Assembly: GCF_008831285.2 (NCBI RefSeq)
Contig: NC_045144.1
Span: 18,119,716-18,183,715 of the forward strand
Direction: 5' to 3'
Source of the DNA: Nymphaea colorata
Taxonomy: Eukaryota > Streptophyta > Magnoliopsida > Nymphaeales > Nymphaeaceae
Length of the DNA: 64,000 nt
Shown: in pieces, positions 13,085 through 27,700 of the stretch
How positions within the stretch are numbered: the stretch's first letter is position 1
Layout of the letters: every line of letters starts with the position of its first letter
The notes under the pieces: model-generated
Database searches by the model: none
What the model saw: the letters and a program-made list of their open reading frames with translations, nothing else
What the model was told of the DNA's origin: nothing
Position numbers and translations under genes: made by a program

Positions 13085-16000
13085 TCAAGCAGCAACTTCA
13101 GAATCGACACCGGCTTTGGCAGCAGCTGAAGTTTGATCAATCTCCTTGCGAGATGCCTCCCACAGTTGTGTTTCAATACCAAGCTTCCTCAGCTCTATCA
13201 AACCACGTTCAACTGAAAGATAAACACATAGCATGTAAGCAGATGCAGCTTGTAGTTGCATTATCATACTCTCCTTACTAAACAGTCACACATTTACAAC
13301 CTACTTCACATGAATGCAGAAGCAGGTTGAAAGATATACCAATAATTCATGGAGTTTAGGGTACCAGATATACAAGAAGATGTAGGCAAAAGCCAAGAAT
13401 GGTAGGATGATCAGCACAAAGTTGCCCATTTTACTGCATTATCATCATGGGTGGGAAAAAGAGAGATAATGGTAGAGTTGACTGTCCATGCAAGAAGGTC
13501 ACAAAGGTGAGGATTGCCCTTCATTTTGCAATTATTTTTAAAAAAATTTCACCATGCAAAGATTGTCCAACTGAGTTGGCTGTAGCTGACTGCACACACC
13601 TCTATGTCACATAGGTGAGAGGTGCCCTTCATTTTGCAATTACTTTAGAAAAATTTTTCACCATGAAAAGATTGTTTAACTGAGTTGGCTGTAGCTGATT
13701 GCACCCAACTCAGCCAACCATCGAATTTGCTGCATATGCACCTGATTTGGTGACTGCTTTGATGAGTCTGTGTGGCTAAGCAATGGAACTGACATAGCAG
13801 TAGCCTCAAAATAATGAGTCCTCATATTGACTATCTGGATATGTATCACAGATCATGAAAATTACCATCCACAGAATCATGTGAGGTTGGTGTCTGTCCA
13901 CTTCGATTAATCCAGAATCGCAACCTTTCTTCTGCAATATCTTCCTCTACACTATGGGCTTTTGCCCTCCTCCAAAAGTATGTAAGCCATGCCTGAGATA
14001 GGATGAGAACAACCGATTAGAAATTGCCATTTCTGGTGCTGGTAGGAAGAACTTGTTACTGTTTCAAGAACGATCTTTAATGAAATTAGGTAGCAAGACG
14101 ACATCTCCTTTTTCTCTTAAGACATAGAGTGATAGAATACTTGGTTAAACATATTTACGCTATCAGAACGAAAATGTACCCCAGCATCAAACCCCCCACC
14201 CCCTCCCCAACCAAAACCAAACACACACACACACAAAACCTTTCTCTGTATGGACACACGGAAACACATTCAATGGCTGTCAAATTTCCCACAATAGATC
14301 TCCAACATATATGTCTGTTTCGTTGCATAAATGCCAAAAAAGATATTAACATTAATAGAAGCAACAAACAGTTGGCCTCAAATGAAAAATGCTAAAACTG
14401 CTGGATTGTATCTGTGCAATTACAGCCACTATAATTTGTCAAACTTGCACATATGGCTTACAGTGGAGGAGCTTAACAAAAAACACAATGAGTCAAGCAC
14501 TACTACGATTGATTATAACTAAAAAGGCAACTGATTTTTTGAAGAAAAAAGTAAAACCTGTTTGAAAAGGACATCCTCAGCTTCTTCCGGGCTCAGTTCT
14601 GCAGAAAAGGACACACAATTGTCATAATAAAATAGAAGAGTACTAATGCCTACCAAACATCCAAGGAAGCCAACATCCCACCAGTTGCAATAGCCACAGG
14701 GGTCTATATTCTGAAAGAATACTAGGTCATAGCATCTCCTAACATCATAAGTTCGGCAAAATTTCCATGTTTATGTACTGAAGCTTAGCACTTTTGGATC
14801 CTTAGGCTCTCCCACACAAATACGTCATGAACATAGTCGAATCAGTAGTGATTTATTGACATAGTCAACACTGTGCCATTAACTTCATCACATTTCATTT
14901 CTAATCGCATATTTTGCATTCACTTGGATCCTTTTTCTTCTAAAATTTATGATCAATTATATTACACTTCAATTTCAACTTAGTTTTTCATGCTGAGTTT
15001 TCAATGGCCTGTGATTCATATTATAATGATTAATATGTCTTACACATAAACATTTTTATTTTTCATTTACATATTTATGCTGTCTTACTTTTTTTCCTGA
15101 AGTGCATCAACACCATGTCCCAACAGTCCACCCATAGCGGGTATACATGTTATGCCATTGGTGACATCGTATGGAGGAGATGAATGTATCAGAAGATATA
15201 CATATGCTATAGGATAAGAAAAAGATAAGTGAATTGAAAGATAAAAACATACTATTTGATATAGGATAAACAATTCCATAAAATTAATGTGCATATTCTA
15301 ATGTGTTCTGGGATTCTTGATTTCCAATATTTTCTACAAATTGAAGAATAAATAAAATCAAGCCACATCTACAAGCATTCTCTTAGCTATGGTGCTATGC
15401 CAGCCTTTACTATTTCATTTTCACATATCCCATGCCTGCATTCAGACCTGTATAATTACACAGGCATAGGAAAGGAAAGACGGTGATACAAGTAGTGCAA
15501 GTATCTTACCGAATGCCTCCATATACTTTGGTTCGCCGGGGGATTTGGCATCTGATACATAGACAAAAGAGAAGACGTTAATAACAGAAATGTGGTTTCT
15601 TTCTTTAGTTACCAACTATGATGATGAATAAAAAGTGTTCAAAACCTAGACATAAATAAGATGAAAGATGGAACCACAATTTGAGCTAGTGTCTGCATGA
15701 GCTTTATATTTGGCACGGAAAGGGAATGTCAAAAGTGTGCTTTGCAAAGATATTGCCATAACCAAACAAATAACGGAAACTTTGTGTTTCAGCTTAAATA
15801 TATTAAAGCAGAAGGATCATTTCTTCACTTAAGAGGACGTTAAGAAATGACTTTGTAAAAAGATGGACCATGACCCACATAGGTCTGTCTTGATTTTTCT
15901 ATACAATATCATTCTTAAGTAAAAATATACACAAATTAAATTTTCCAGTTTTGTATCTTATAACTTATAAGCGATGCATCTCATGCTTTTAACACTTTAA

Positions 16001-19000
16001 CAGGAAACCATAACCTATCTGTCACTAACGCATGCAGTAAACTAGTCCCAGTTAGGAGGACTGGATGCTACAGTTCCAAAAGCTGCAATACAGCCTTATT
16101 ACTTTTATAGAAAGATATCTCTTATTTCCATCACAGTTTGCTTATAGTTGCTAAGTAGTCAAAGTACGTAGACAATCATGGGGGGAAAGCCCTGGGAATA
16201 TTTGAGTTGAGGCTGTTCAATTCATATATTCATATGAAGTAGGCATTTCTGAAAGGTGCAGGCAATGAATCATCAGAATTTTCGTGCAACTGATTTGCAA
16301 GAATGCTTTAACTGAAGAGTGGTATTGACATGTTAAGTAGCTAGGCTAGGAGTTCTCCAGTGGGCTTAATCCTGATCAAAATGAGATGTCAATGTGCGTA
16401 TGGTGCAGAGTCAAATACTCCGTCAACCATTGTACATTCGGTTTCATAAAATGTCTTGTTCAGTGCTTTTTTCTGAGTTCTACTCTGACTTGCCAGGTAG
16501 ATGCAGCCATTGCATCTGAATGCATTTGGCATCATGCAATATGCAGAGATAACTTGTAATTCTTTATATTCCATTGGTTGACTGACATAGTCCAAGTCAA
16601 GTTCATGGGTCGTCTATACTGCTCAACCTCCTGCTGTGTGCTGCAATAACAAACACCACATCCTCATGCTTATGGATGGAAAGCTTAATAAACGATGATC
16701 TAGTTCACAAAGAAAAACAAGAAAACTACCCTAGAAGAATCATGTCCAAGCACGACCATTTTACTGGTTCGTTAACATCATAGCAATAAACCTTGAGCTG
16801 TTTTAGAGTCATGCTACAATTGATAAAAATTCTGTAGATAATAGGGGAACTAATACAATAGAGATATACAAAACAAGGAAACTGAATTCACCTGCATAAA
16901 CAATTATAACAATCACTCATTATGAACTATCAACCAGCATTAATTTTTTAAGAAGGGATAAAAAAATGGACCTAGTATAAGCAACTACAAACCAAAAATT
17001 GACCCCAGCGCCTGTCTAACAGATCCCAATCCTGTCCTGCTTTTGTTCAACCCAAAAATGCTAAGAAGCAAAACTTAAGCAGTAACGGGGCTTTGACATC
17101 TAGGTATATATGGCTAACATTCTCTTTTAAAACTTCAAATATGGATTATTCTTAACTTATTCTGATGCTAAATTAGACACACTTATACCAGACTACCTTC
17201 ATGTATAGTGCTGAAGGCAGTCAGGTACAGCCAGTAAGCCTCTCGAGAAACCAGATGCCATCCAACTGGACCTTTAACCTGCACCTGCACAGACAGGCTG
17301 AGGCATGAGCAGTCCAGGTGATGGGCCGGCCACTTCGGCATCCCAACCAAATGAAGGGCCATGCAACTTTGTATTATATAGGCAACTAGTTGACAACTTG
17401 TCCATAATCCATCTACTTTTGTCATGAAGCTAGACAGTTAATAGGCCAAGGATTCAACCACCAAGACCCACCAAGAGACATGATAGATAAGCAACCAAAC
17501 CAAACACATTACTTGCACACTTAAGATCATCATGCAGTAGAAAAAACAATGAAAAATTTTGCCGATGGAAAACCAAACCTGAAAAACCAGTCATCCTAGC
17601 CAAGTTCGGTCTCCTATGATGAGCAAGTGCAACCATGATAGCATCCTCTACCTTGAACCACGAAGCATTAACAGAAGATAATTGGTAGAATGATGGGAAA
17701 AAAATGCCCAAAAGTATTCCACAAGCAAAAAAATAGCATTACTAAATAGGGAATGTGATGTCTAGTTGAAAGATTGACTGAAGAATGCATTATCAACTTA
17801 GTGAAATTTAATAAAACAAAATTAACTTTAAGAAGCACAGCCTTAAAATAGGTAGAGAAAACAAGCCAATAGAAGTTCAGCACTAGAACGCAAAAAAATC
17901 ATATGGCTTACAACCTCAGAAGGTTGGTTCCTTCTGGCCCAACATATAGCCATTACAAGCAAAATATGCAAACATGAAGCTGTGAAGTTCTATAATTCTA
18001 GAAGAAAACAAAGCACCACAAGCTCCATATTAGTTCTAGCACACACAGTATGCAGAGCTTGCCTTCCAGCCTCTCATATGCAATACAAGTTACAGAACAA
18101 ACTGATACCTTGCAAGTCAATGATAGCAATAATTCCAAATATCATGACTTCATTTTTAGATTTTCTTTGACCTAAAAGAAATTGGGCCTGATGAGAATAA
18201 GTAGATCTTTGCAAAGATCATGACACAAAGAATAAGTCACCATAAGTTATCTGTGCCTATACTAAAGACTTAACAAAGTTAACATTATGGTTATAAATTA
18301 AGAATGTACACCAAAGGCTTAAAGCTTTTTTCATTGTCTGAAAAAAATCGAAACTTAGTTAATTTGTTAAATCTAACTTTAGTTGAAAATAATGCGTGAC
18401 AGTTGTTTGAGCTGTACCGTGTCTCACCATCCCAACATAAGTGTGGCGTCCAAAAGAAAGTGACCATGTGATATAGTGGCTAATATGCTGCTTACAATGA
18501 AAGCAAACTATTACGATGCACATCTAACAAGGTATATTATGTAACCAATACACTACAAACCAATGCATCAGTAGGATCGCAAGTGGGAAACACAAATATC
18601 ATCACCATACTCCACTTGTCAGGGCTCACCATAAGCCCATTTCAATTTTCAGCATTTTCCATCTCTTTTTCAAATTTTGCGGCTTCAAGAATTTCAATCA
18701 TCTGCCATTGCATAGGTCTTGGCACATCTCTAGAGGTGCATGGGGTCCTAACTAAATGGTGTTTTAGTTGAGGTATTCCTGCATCAATTTCTTTATTATA
18801 GAACTTACAAATTAATTTCAATATATTATCATCTTTCCTATGAGAGCAACATTGCTTGTGGGGGCATTTCGAGCCATATCCTAAAAGGTTACAGATCTAC
18901 GGTAAGAGTGGAAGAAGGTACACCTTCCACAATGGAAGTAGGTTGTCATACAAAAAAAAGAAGGAAATGTTCAACCACAAAAGGAACTTCCACGCACAAA

Positions 19001-21732
19001 AGTAGATTTAAATTGACATTTCTTCTTTAGAATGACAAAATATCCCTCTTACTCGAATTGGATGTGGGGGGATTCTATAAAACAAAACGGAAAAAGAGAA
19101 TTCGGCTTTTGTTTTTTGCCAATTCCATATCTCACAATACAAGGTGTATTGTAGATACAAGTTGATACAGAGCAATACACCCCTCCAACTAATTAAGGGG
19201 TGTAATGCAACAGTTTTAATCATTATGTTACATATTGGAACATATCATATGATGCGATATGATGTATAGAACACTGCTAGAAAAGATAAAACACAAAAAC
19301 CAGCAAATGCTGAAAAGATAAATCCAAACTCCAAAGATTCAAGTTATCAGCTAATAACCGTGCAACACTCAAAGATTGTAGAAGAGGCTAAAGGGATAAA
19401 CAACCCAGAAAAAGACCAGATGAAAGAACAAACACGAATAAGAAATCCCAGCCTAAAAGGCAAATACCTTCAAAGAAGCTAGCTCCCGTAAGCCCTTTTC
19501 AACCAAAAGCATGCTCTCAATATTTCCTTCTCCAGTTAGGTCATTCAAATCTTGTGCTAGCTTGGCTCTTCTCTCTGGATCATCAGAAGCTACAAAAACA
19601 GACATACAACTTTACGATGATCTTAAAGAAAATGATTTTAAGTACATGCCATTTAAACAACAATTACTAGCCTCGATTCCAAGAATCTTCTTTGGCCTTT
19701 TGTCCAGCAGAAAGGACAACCTCAAGAGGAAGAGGAGCTAGTGAAGACCAATGTTCATGCTTTGGACCTGCAATATCTGCATGAATACCTGCATGGAGAG
19801 TGAGAAGTCAACAAGTAAAACAGAAAAAGAAACATGACGCAATGCAACTTTTTCCCAATTCACAGCCATAAATCCATTTATAGTCATGTACTTCCAGAAT
19901 TTATTTATGTATGTTGCATCAACCATTCTAGTATTCTATAAATCATAGTCACAAATAACGTCTCAGAGTTTTAAACGGCGAGGTTTTTCTCGGGTATAAT
20001 ACAGCGGACTTGAAAAATATGGGAAAAAAAGAAAAAAAAACTTATTTAGTTATTTTTTTAAGAAAATTAAAAAACTAAACATTGAGGAAAATAAAGTAAG
20101 TGAGGAAATAATAACACAAACATCAACAGATAAGTAGATTTGCAACAAATAAAAAATGAAAAAAAACTGTTTGGCATTAAAAAAATGGAAAAAAAAAAGT
20201 GAAAAAAACGGGTTTTTCATTTTTTTCAATAAAACGTGTTTTTTTAGTTTTAAATGGCATTTTATTTTCTCGCATTTTTTTCAAAAATAACATGTTTTTG
20301 CACTATGCTATAAATAGCATTTCCTGCTTTACCTTTACTAATAGACCTCCGGTCCTCCACACATTCTGTCCAGTTCATAAAAAAATGAAAACACAAATGA
20401 CTATCTAAAGTTCTAAACTAGTGTTGTACGTATCGTAACTATTGGAAAAATTATGATACACCCTTTTTCTGATACAGGGTACTCGAGACCCCTTTTTTCA
20501 ATTGGGTTTCAATTTTTTAAAAGCCCCCTCTCCTCGCTTTTAAATACCCTTAGGAGTTGAGTGAAGTAGTTCTCTTATTGATTTAAGAGAGAAAACATCA
20601 AGGAAGATTTGTGCTTGAGAGAACAATTTGTGATTGAAGAGGGGTTTCTGATTTCTTTCCCAAAATGCATAAAAATAACTCACTGTAGATTTCTATCGGC
20701 TTCTGAACATTACTATAGATTTCTATTGTTTTTTGAACATTGCCACAGATTCCCATTGTGGATATATGGTTTTAGACAATCCTGCATGAAAATGGTGCAC
20801 AAGAGTGAGGAAAACAATTGGTTGAAAATCATTTTCAAGTCTTATAATTAGATGATGAATGATCGACAGATGATATTTTATTATTTTTGTTTGTTATTTG
20901 CATGAAACAATTTCATCTTGTAATGTATAAGACTTTAACAGACAATGTGTTTTTTTTCATTTTCTATTTTTTATTTGCTGCAAATCTACTTATCTTGTGA
21001 TGTCTGTGTTATTGGTTTCTCACTTCTTTCATTTTCCCCCCATTTTTAGTTTTTAAAAATTTTTAAAAATTTACCGTATTTTTTCTGTTTTTTTCAAGCT
21101 CGCCGTTTAAATTGATGTGTTATGAGTTATGACATTATGACTATGTCATGTTAAATTGATGAAGTTTCATCCCTTTAAGATTATATTTATGAAGGACATA
21201 CTCTTTATGAAAACATAATTTTCTTGAATTTTTCTGATTTTTCCTAACTTGTTTTTATCTATCTTTGATTATTTATTTTGATTTTTTAATTTCAAAAATA
21301 ATTTTACAACATATTGACGATATGTTACGAACTTACGATACAACTTATCTAATCGCCCGGCATTATAATACACACTTTACAACATTGGTTTAAACAATTT
21401 GCATTTGGGACATGAACCCTTGCATCTAATAAGTTACTAAGGTTCTCAAAAAATGAAAGCCTTTGATAGGCATGAATGCTTGCAGTAACATATGGTTAAA
21501 ATTACAAATATGCATATGTGTGTTCGCAGATGCATGCTCAAATGCATAATTGTGCTCTATGCTACACAGTACAAAATGCTCCGTTTATGAAAATAGAGAT
21601 TCTCAATTATGAGAACACGTCAGAGCTACAAAATAGTTATGTAACAAAAATATTTGACTCCATGTTGCATGGGTATATTTGAGGACATGAGTGTGTAGGG
21701 TAATAGCTACATGATCAAAATAATCTTAACAG

Positions 21733-21767
<35 letters not shown>

Positions 21768-24700
21768 CATGTGTAATGTGTAAACGTGTGTGTGCATGTG
21801 AGAGCTATAATGGACATGAAAAGGCCTGAATATGAGCCAAGTTGAGCTAAAGCTAGGCTTTATGCTTGAAATACTCAGATAGAACCTCAAGCTGAACAAA
21901 TTGGGCTCGAGAACGAGTCGATAATGCATTTCTAGAACTCAAGTTGACTCGGTAAGCTCGTTTGTTTGATTTTCAAATAATCAACCAAAACCTGCCACCA
22001 ATTTCAGTATCAAGGTACAGAAACGTTTGGAATAATGGCAGAGAGAGAAAAAGAAAGAACAAAGTACAATCTTACAGCACACTCACATAAAGTGGACCAA
22101 AAAATACGACGAGAGAGAGAGAGAGAGTAATTAATGTTAGTTTGTCCTACCCTAAAAGTCAGAAGGAGAGGTCGTCATCCATCTCAAATGTCAGAGAGAG
22201 AGAGAGAGAAAGAAAGTAATGTCAGTCGTCGTCATTGCAGTCTCCTTGCTTTTCTCTTTTCAGCCCTTACAGGCGAAAAGAATTAACTGAACTAGAGAAT
22301 GCATGAGCTGAGTCAAGCATTATCAAATCGAATTCAATGAACTCGAGCTCAACTCAGTTAAACAAACGAGTTGTTAAAAAAACTCGATCTTGACTCGTTT
22401 CGTGGAAGGAGTAGGCTCGAACTCAGGGGTAGGCTCGAACTCAGGGTGAGATAAGTTGTATCAAGTCGAGTCCAAGCTACTCAACTCGGTGATCAGGCCT
22501 AGTCATGAAGCCTTAATGACAATTGAGCTTGTGCAGATGGGATACGGGTGCAACAGAGTATAGAAGTTTCTTGTCAGCACCAGTGATAGTTATTAACTCC
22601 AAGCCAAAAATAAAAGGGTGGGGGTGTCTCGGCTGACCTGTTTCTTCTTATCTTTTGATGGGTGAATATTGTTCATTTCTCTAGTCATTAAATCCAAAGC
22701 CCTTAAAACTTGTCAGGCTATCCATGTAATTAGTTCATGAAGTCCAGAAAGATACAGACATTACAAGGTAAGTTTTTCTATGTTTAAACAAGATGTTAAA
22801 TGAAAAAAACCATTATTATAAACAGAACAAATTTGGTGATTGTAAGCAAAAAATTACCATGTTTAACAGCCAAACTCCAATAGCGAGCAAGCCAGCATCG
22901 CTTAAGAACAACCTCTTCCTGGGATCAGATCAACCATGATAAACATAAAATAAAGACCATGTGCAATCACAAACTAACACTACGTAATCTTCAAGCCATC
23001 GTACCATCTCTTCCTCAGTTAGAACCATTCTCTGAGTCATGATACGGAGAGATTTTGCCTCTGTTTCTGCTTCCCGGAGTTGTGCTGCAGCAGTTGTGGC
23101 CTCCTCTCTTGCACTCTGATCCAAAAATAAAATATTAATATTCATGGCACCATTATGCTGTTGTAATCTACTGTATGCAATCTGGAAAATAGCAGTAAAC
23201 AATGAAATGAGCAAGGGTTCACCTCAACATCCAACCGAAGAGCCATGATTTCTTCATCTCTTACATCCTTAGTTTGTTTGGCAGCTTTAAGCGCAGCCTG
23301 CAAACGTAAATACAAGCTCTAGAAATCCACGCTAAGAACAGAAAAGCCCAAATGTCAATGAACAAACTGAACGAGACCACACATACACAAGCACCTGAAA
23401 CTCATTTATACACCCACATGCTGTCCACCCTCCCCTTCTTCAAGACACTGGATGATCCCACACAGACACAAGCCCCTGAACTCATTTATAACCCACATGC
23501 TGTCCCCCTCCCCCTCTTCCACACACACATTTACATCTTTACATGCCACATCCAGTGAAATAGCTATGCAGTATGCACCATTCCTGAAAAAATTTTATGA
23601 AGCTATCTACATATGGATGTCAAATTTATGTAAATACATGTGCATTCTTATATATATGTAAATACATGCTGAATATGTTGGTGAGGATCTTCCAATTCTT
23701 GACAATGAAGATGAAGAAGAAGATGAAGATGAAGATGATGAAGATTATGAATGATGAATCATTATATGTATCGATTATCGAACGACTTAAGAGTGATGAA
23801 TCTATGGTTGTTGAACACTTGAATGTTTTATCACTTTATGGCTTATGCTTTGTTAATTGAAATTGAATGATATTGTTATGAATTTTGATGTCTATGAAGT
23901 ATGAATGATGAACCGTGAATGCGTAAGTTTATAGCATTTAACAATAATAAGTCTATCATTATCTAAAACATGTTTTCTATGAAGAATTTATTATTTTATT
24001 TTTTTCTGATTTTTTTATGAATTTTTCGATTTTTTTTTAATTTTTTCTGATTTATTATTTCTTTAAAAAAAATTACGATACGGTTACGATACGGCGTATC
24101 TTAAAGCCCGACCGATACGGCTTACGATACGCGTTTTACAACATTGCCTTGAAGTGCACGCCAGTTCGACGGTTTCTAGTTTGACCCTCCCCATTGTTCA
24201 AGTTCTGAATGGCTTATGGCATTTATACAAGCTCTTCGTTGGCTTCAAGCTAAATGAAAGGAATTACACCATTTGAGCAGAACATTTGAAAACAGAAGTG
24301 AAAGGTCTTTGGCACCACATACAATGTGTTATTTTCAGACCAACACATAAATTAGCCAATGTTGATAACAGAGCAGAAAAAACCAAAGATGGAGAAGAAA
24401 GATAACAATCAAAAAGTCCTAGATGAATATTACAAAAGAAAAACCTTGATGAGTAGGCTAAAGAAAGCAAAAAAAAATTTTGCCCAACTTTAGTGAAGTT
24501 GAACCTAACTACCTCTAGTTTTATTTATTATTAAAAGACTTGCGAGAGACTAACTTATAGAGTTATCGTCCATTTGGAATGAACTATCTCAACTTCCACA
24601 AAAATGAGAGAATTGTCATTATAACGAGATAAGCAAAGCTTCAGTTGAGGAAGAAAGATTCCTTCTTTTGCAATGACTGAGACAAGAATTTGAACAAGTT

Positions 24701-27700
24701 AGGGTGTTTCTTTTTTCATCTCCACCTATTCATGAAACTCCTGCAAACTCAATGGCGAGGAAACAAGGCTTAGCATGAATAAAGATGTGGATATTGTGTT
24801 AGATACATTGTCCAAAAAATGGACAAAACAAGCCTTTTAGAGCACCTAAACTGACAAACATCAAAACAATAGAGAATATAAGATGGTCTACAATTTTTTT
24901 ATGAACACGACCATATTAAACTTTGACGCCCCAACTTGAAGAAAGATTTCAAGCCCAATAACAAGAAGGTGGCCATGTAAACCTTCATCCTTACAAGAAA
25001 AAGGTGGCTCAATTGGATCAATGTCTTTGTCCCAATTGGCAGAAGCACTCCAACCACTTCTTAAAAGAGCTTATTCAAAGATTATTATCATTTCAAAGAC
25101 TTCACTGATCACTCCCAATATGTGTTCTCACTTCTCAGTTATTGGCTCTAGACAATCTTTCCCTATGACCCAAACAAGTTTATTTTATCCAAATGTCAAC
25201 CAAACAATAGTGAATTGTGCATTCCTACAGCCAATGGAAGGTCTTTAAAAACTGAATGCATAGGTATTTTGAAAATAGTTGTAAAGAAAAATAAAAACCT
25301 CTATATTCCAAAAGTTAATTTACACCAAAATTAAATTTAAAAGTTATTTTTCATCTTGCAAATATTGGACCATGGTTGTGATGTTGTATTCTCATTAGAT
25401 AAATATAGAATACAGGATCGGCTATCTGAACTGCTGATTGAGAAAAACTCTAGGAAAGGATGTCTTTCTTATATAGATCATTTGTACATTTCAAGTTCTT
25501 CACATTTAAATTATTTCCCAAGCAATATTGATGTTGGCATCATAAACTAGGGACATCCAAATGTTAACATATTATCTATAATTCACCCCTATTAGATGCT
25601 AATAGAAAATATCCATTTGTGTTTTCAACTGAAATAAAGCAGAACGGCAATAGATGGAACAAGAATAGACGATAGGCACACTTCACAAATAAGACAGCAG
25701 TACATAGAGGAAATATAACAGCAATAACTAAGCATTTTATGTTTATGGAAGAACCACTAACAGAATTTTGACTGCACAGAAAATTAAAAGTCTAAGAAGA
25801 CATCAGAATCCCACAAACAACCACTCAATTCAATGGAAGCAATATGAGCAGTAAGGACTTCATATCAGCAACAAACATCAGCCTCCAAGTCAACCAAACC
25901 GAGACAAAAAAGCATCTACAAATAATTAATCAAATGGCACAAAATATTTTTGACAAACTGCTATACCATCAAAAGCATGTTTATGCATCAAAATCCATAA
26001 ACAAAACAGCCTCCATATTACTGAAACTGACACACAACTACATCCACAAAGATTTAAGTTTACCTCTCTTTGTCGTAATGCAGCCTCTTTCCTGCATGCA
26101 AAGTTCGCAAAATGTTTAGAGATTTTGATGGAATCAGTTGGCAGACATTTAACATGAATTCTAGTTTTTACCTGCTCAGCAACCTAGCCTCCAGGGACAC
26201 ACCTTCTCCCAGGGCAGCAACCTGACTAGGAAAAGAATGTTGTTAATAGATAAAAGAGAAAAAGAAAGAAGATATGGCACATGATCACAGCATACAAGCT
26301 GTCATACCAATGACAGCTTGTATGCGGATGCAGATGCAGGTGTGCTATTGAGTGCAGCTGTTTGCATTTGCTTTTATATGTGCTTCATACCCTAATTCAA
26401 TCCTATATACTCTTTTGCACTATGTCATATGGGGACTTTATTTGGGTGAGCTTCCGTGTCGATATGGGTACGACACAGGTACAGGTATGGACACCCCTTA
26501 GACATGGCCCGAACATGGTCAAATCTGTGTCGGGTCCAGTCAATGCAACTCACACCCACATCCAACCTTTTTTAGACTCGATCAAAGTTGACCAAGTCCG
26601 TTGTCCACTAGTTAAGTTTTTTTTTAAATAATCGTGTATATATGATGAAATGAAGAGCCCTTGACAGAAACTAAAGGGCTATTCATGTTCTTTACTCCAG
26701 CTATTCAACAGGATTTTCCAGCAGCCGGCGATTTTTTCTGGTGACTTAGTTTTCTTTAATAGAACTTTCTATATTATTTTGTTTGCCTAAAGTCTTATTT
26801 TTTGTTTTTAGATATATTTGTGTGTGTGTGTGTGTGTGCAGCCGTGTCCCCATACCCAAGTTTCTTTGAAGTACTCCGCACCCATACCCATACCTGCATC
26901 TGTACCCGTATATATGTGACATAGCTTTTACATATGTATACATAAGCTTCTTTTGGATAAAAATAAGCTTCTTACACATGTATGTGTAAATTCACACCCT
27001 TACTCCACCCATACCAAGCATTTAGTAAAAATGCCACAGGCACACCTAGAGTCTGCAGCAGCCCCTTATATGACATTAGAAAATGAACAGACAAACATCA
27101 CAACCAAAGCACTGCAGCATTGACATACAATAAGAGTAAAAAGAGGGGATAGGCAGGTTGAAAAAGTGGAACTGACAAGTCCCCACAGCGACAATTATTA
27201 TTCTTTTTTTTTTTTTTGGCATGTCCAAAGCAAATGTCCATAATAAAACAGAACATAGATGATCTAAAAGAGTCAAAGCGCCTGTTTGAATACCAATGAA
27301 TCTAACAAAACAACAAACTAACTTCTTTTCCAATAAGCAAGCTAATCAAAGCAAAAGGCATGAGAAAGTTCATAGCTAATTAAAATGATAGGGGGGCATC
27401 ACCTGTTTCTCAAGCTCCCTAGCTCTGGCTTCCGCGTCTTGGCATCTCTCTTCTGCAAGCCGAAGCTGATCAGAAGAGAGTTATCAGAACAACCTTCATA
27501 TATAATGTGTGTGTATGCATGAAATCAACTATTATCCACTAGAAAGCATAAAGCATATCTGAAGGACAAGGAGACACCTTATCAAGAATGTTTTCATTCT
27601 CTTCCTGAAGCATATCAAGCTGCACATTAAATTCCATTCCATGATTAGAGAATGCGTTTCTGATTTCAGACTAGTGGACTTTTCAAAGAAAAGCTAATTA

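Noticed and set aside
17199-17290. Exon-like minus-strand frame ([14 protein letters not shown]...) in SCD2 intron 13, with acceptor- and donor-like borders
   Set aside because: The flanking SCD2 exons join in phase without it, and it has no similarity to the conserved protein.
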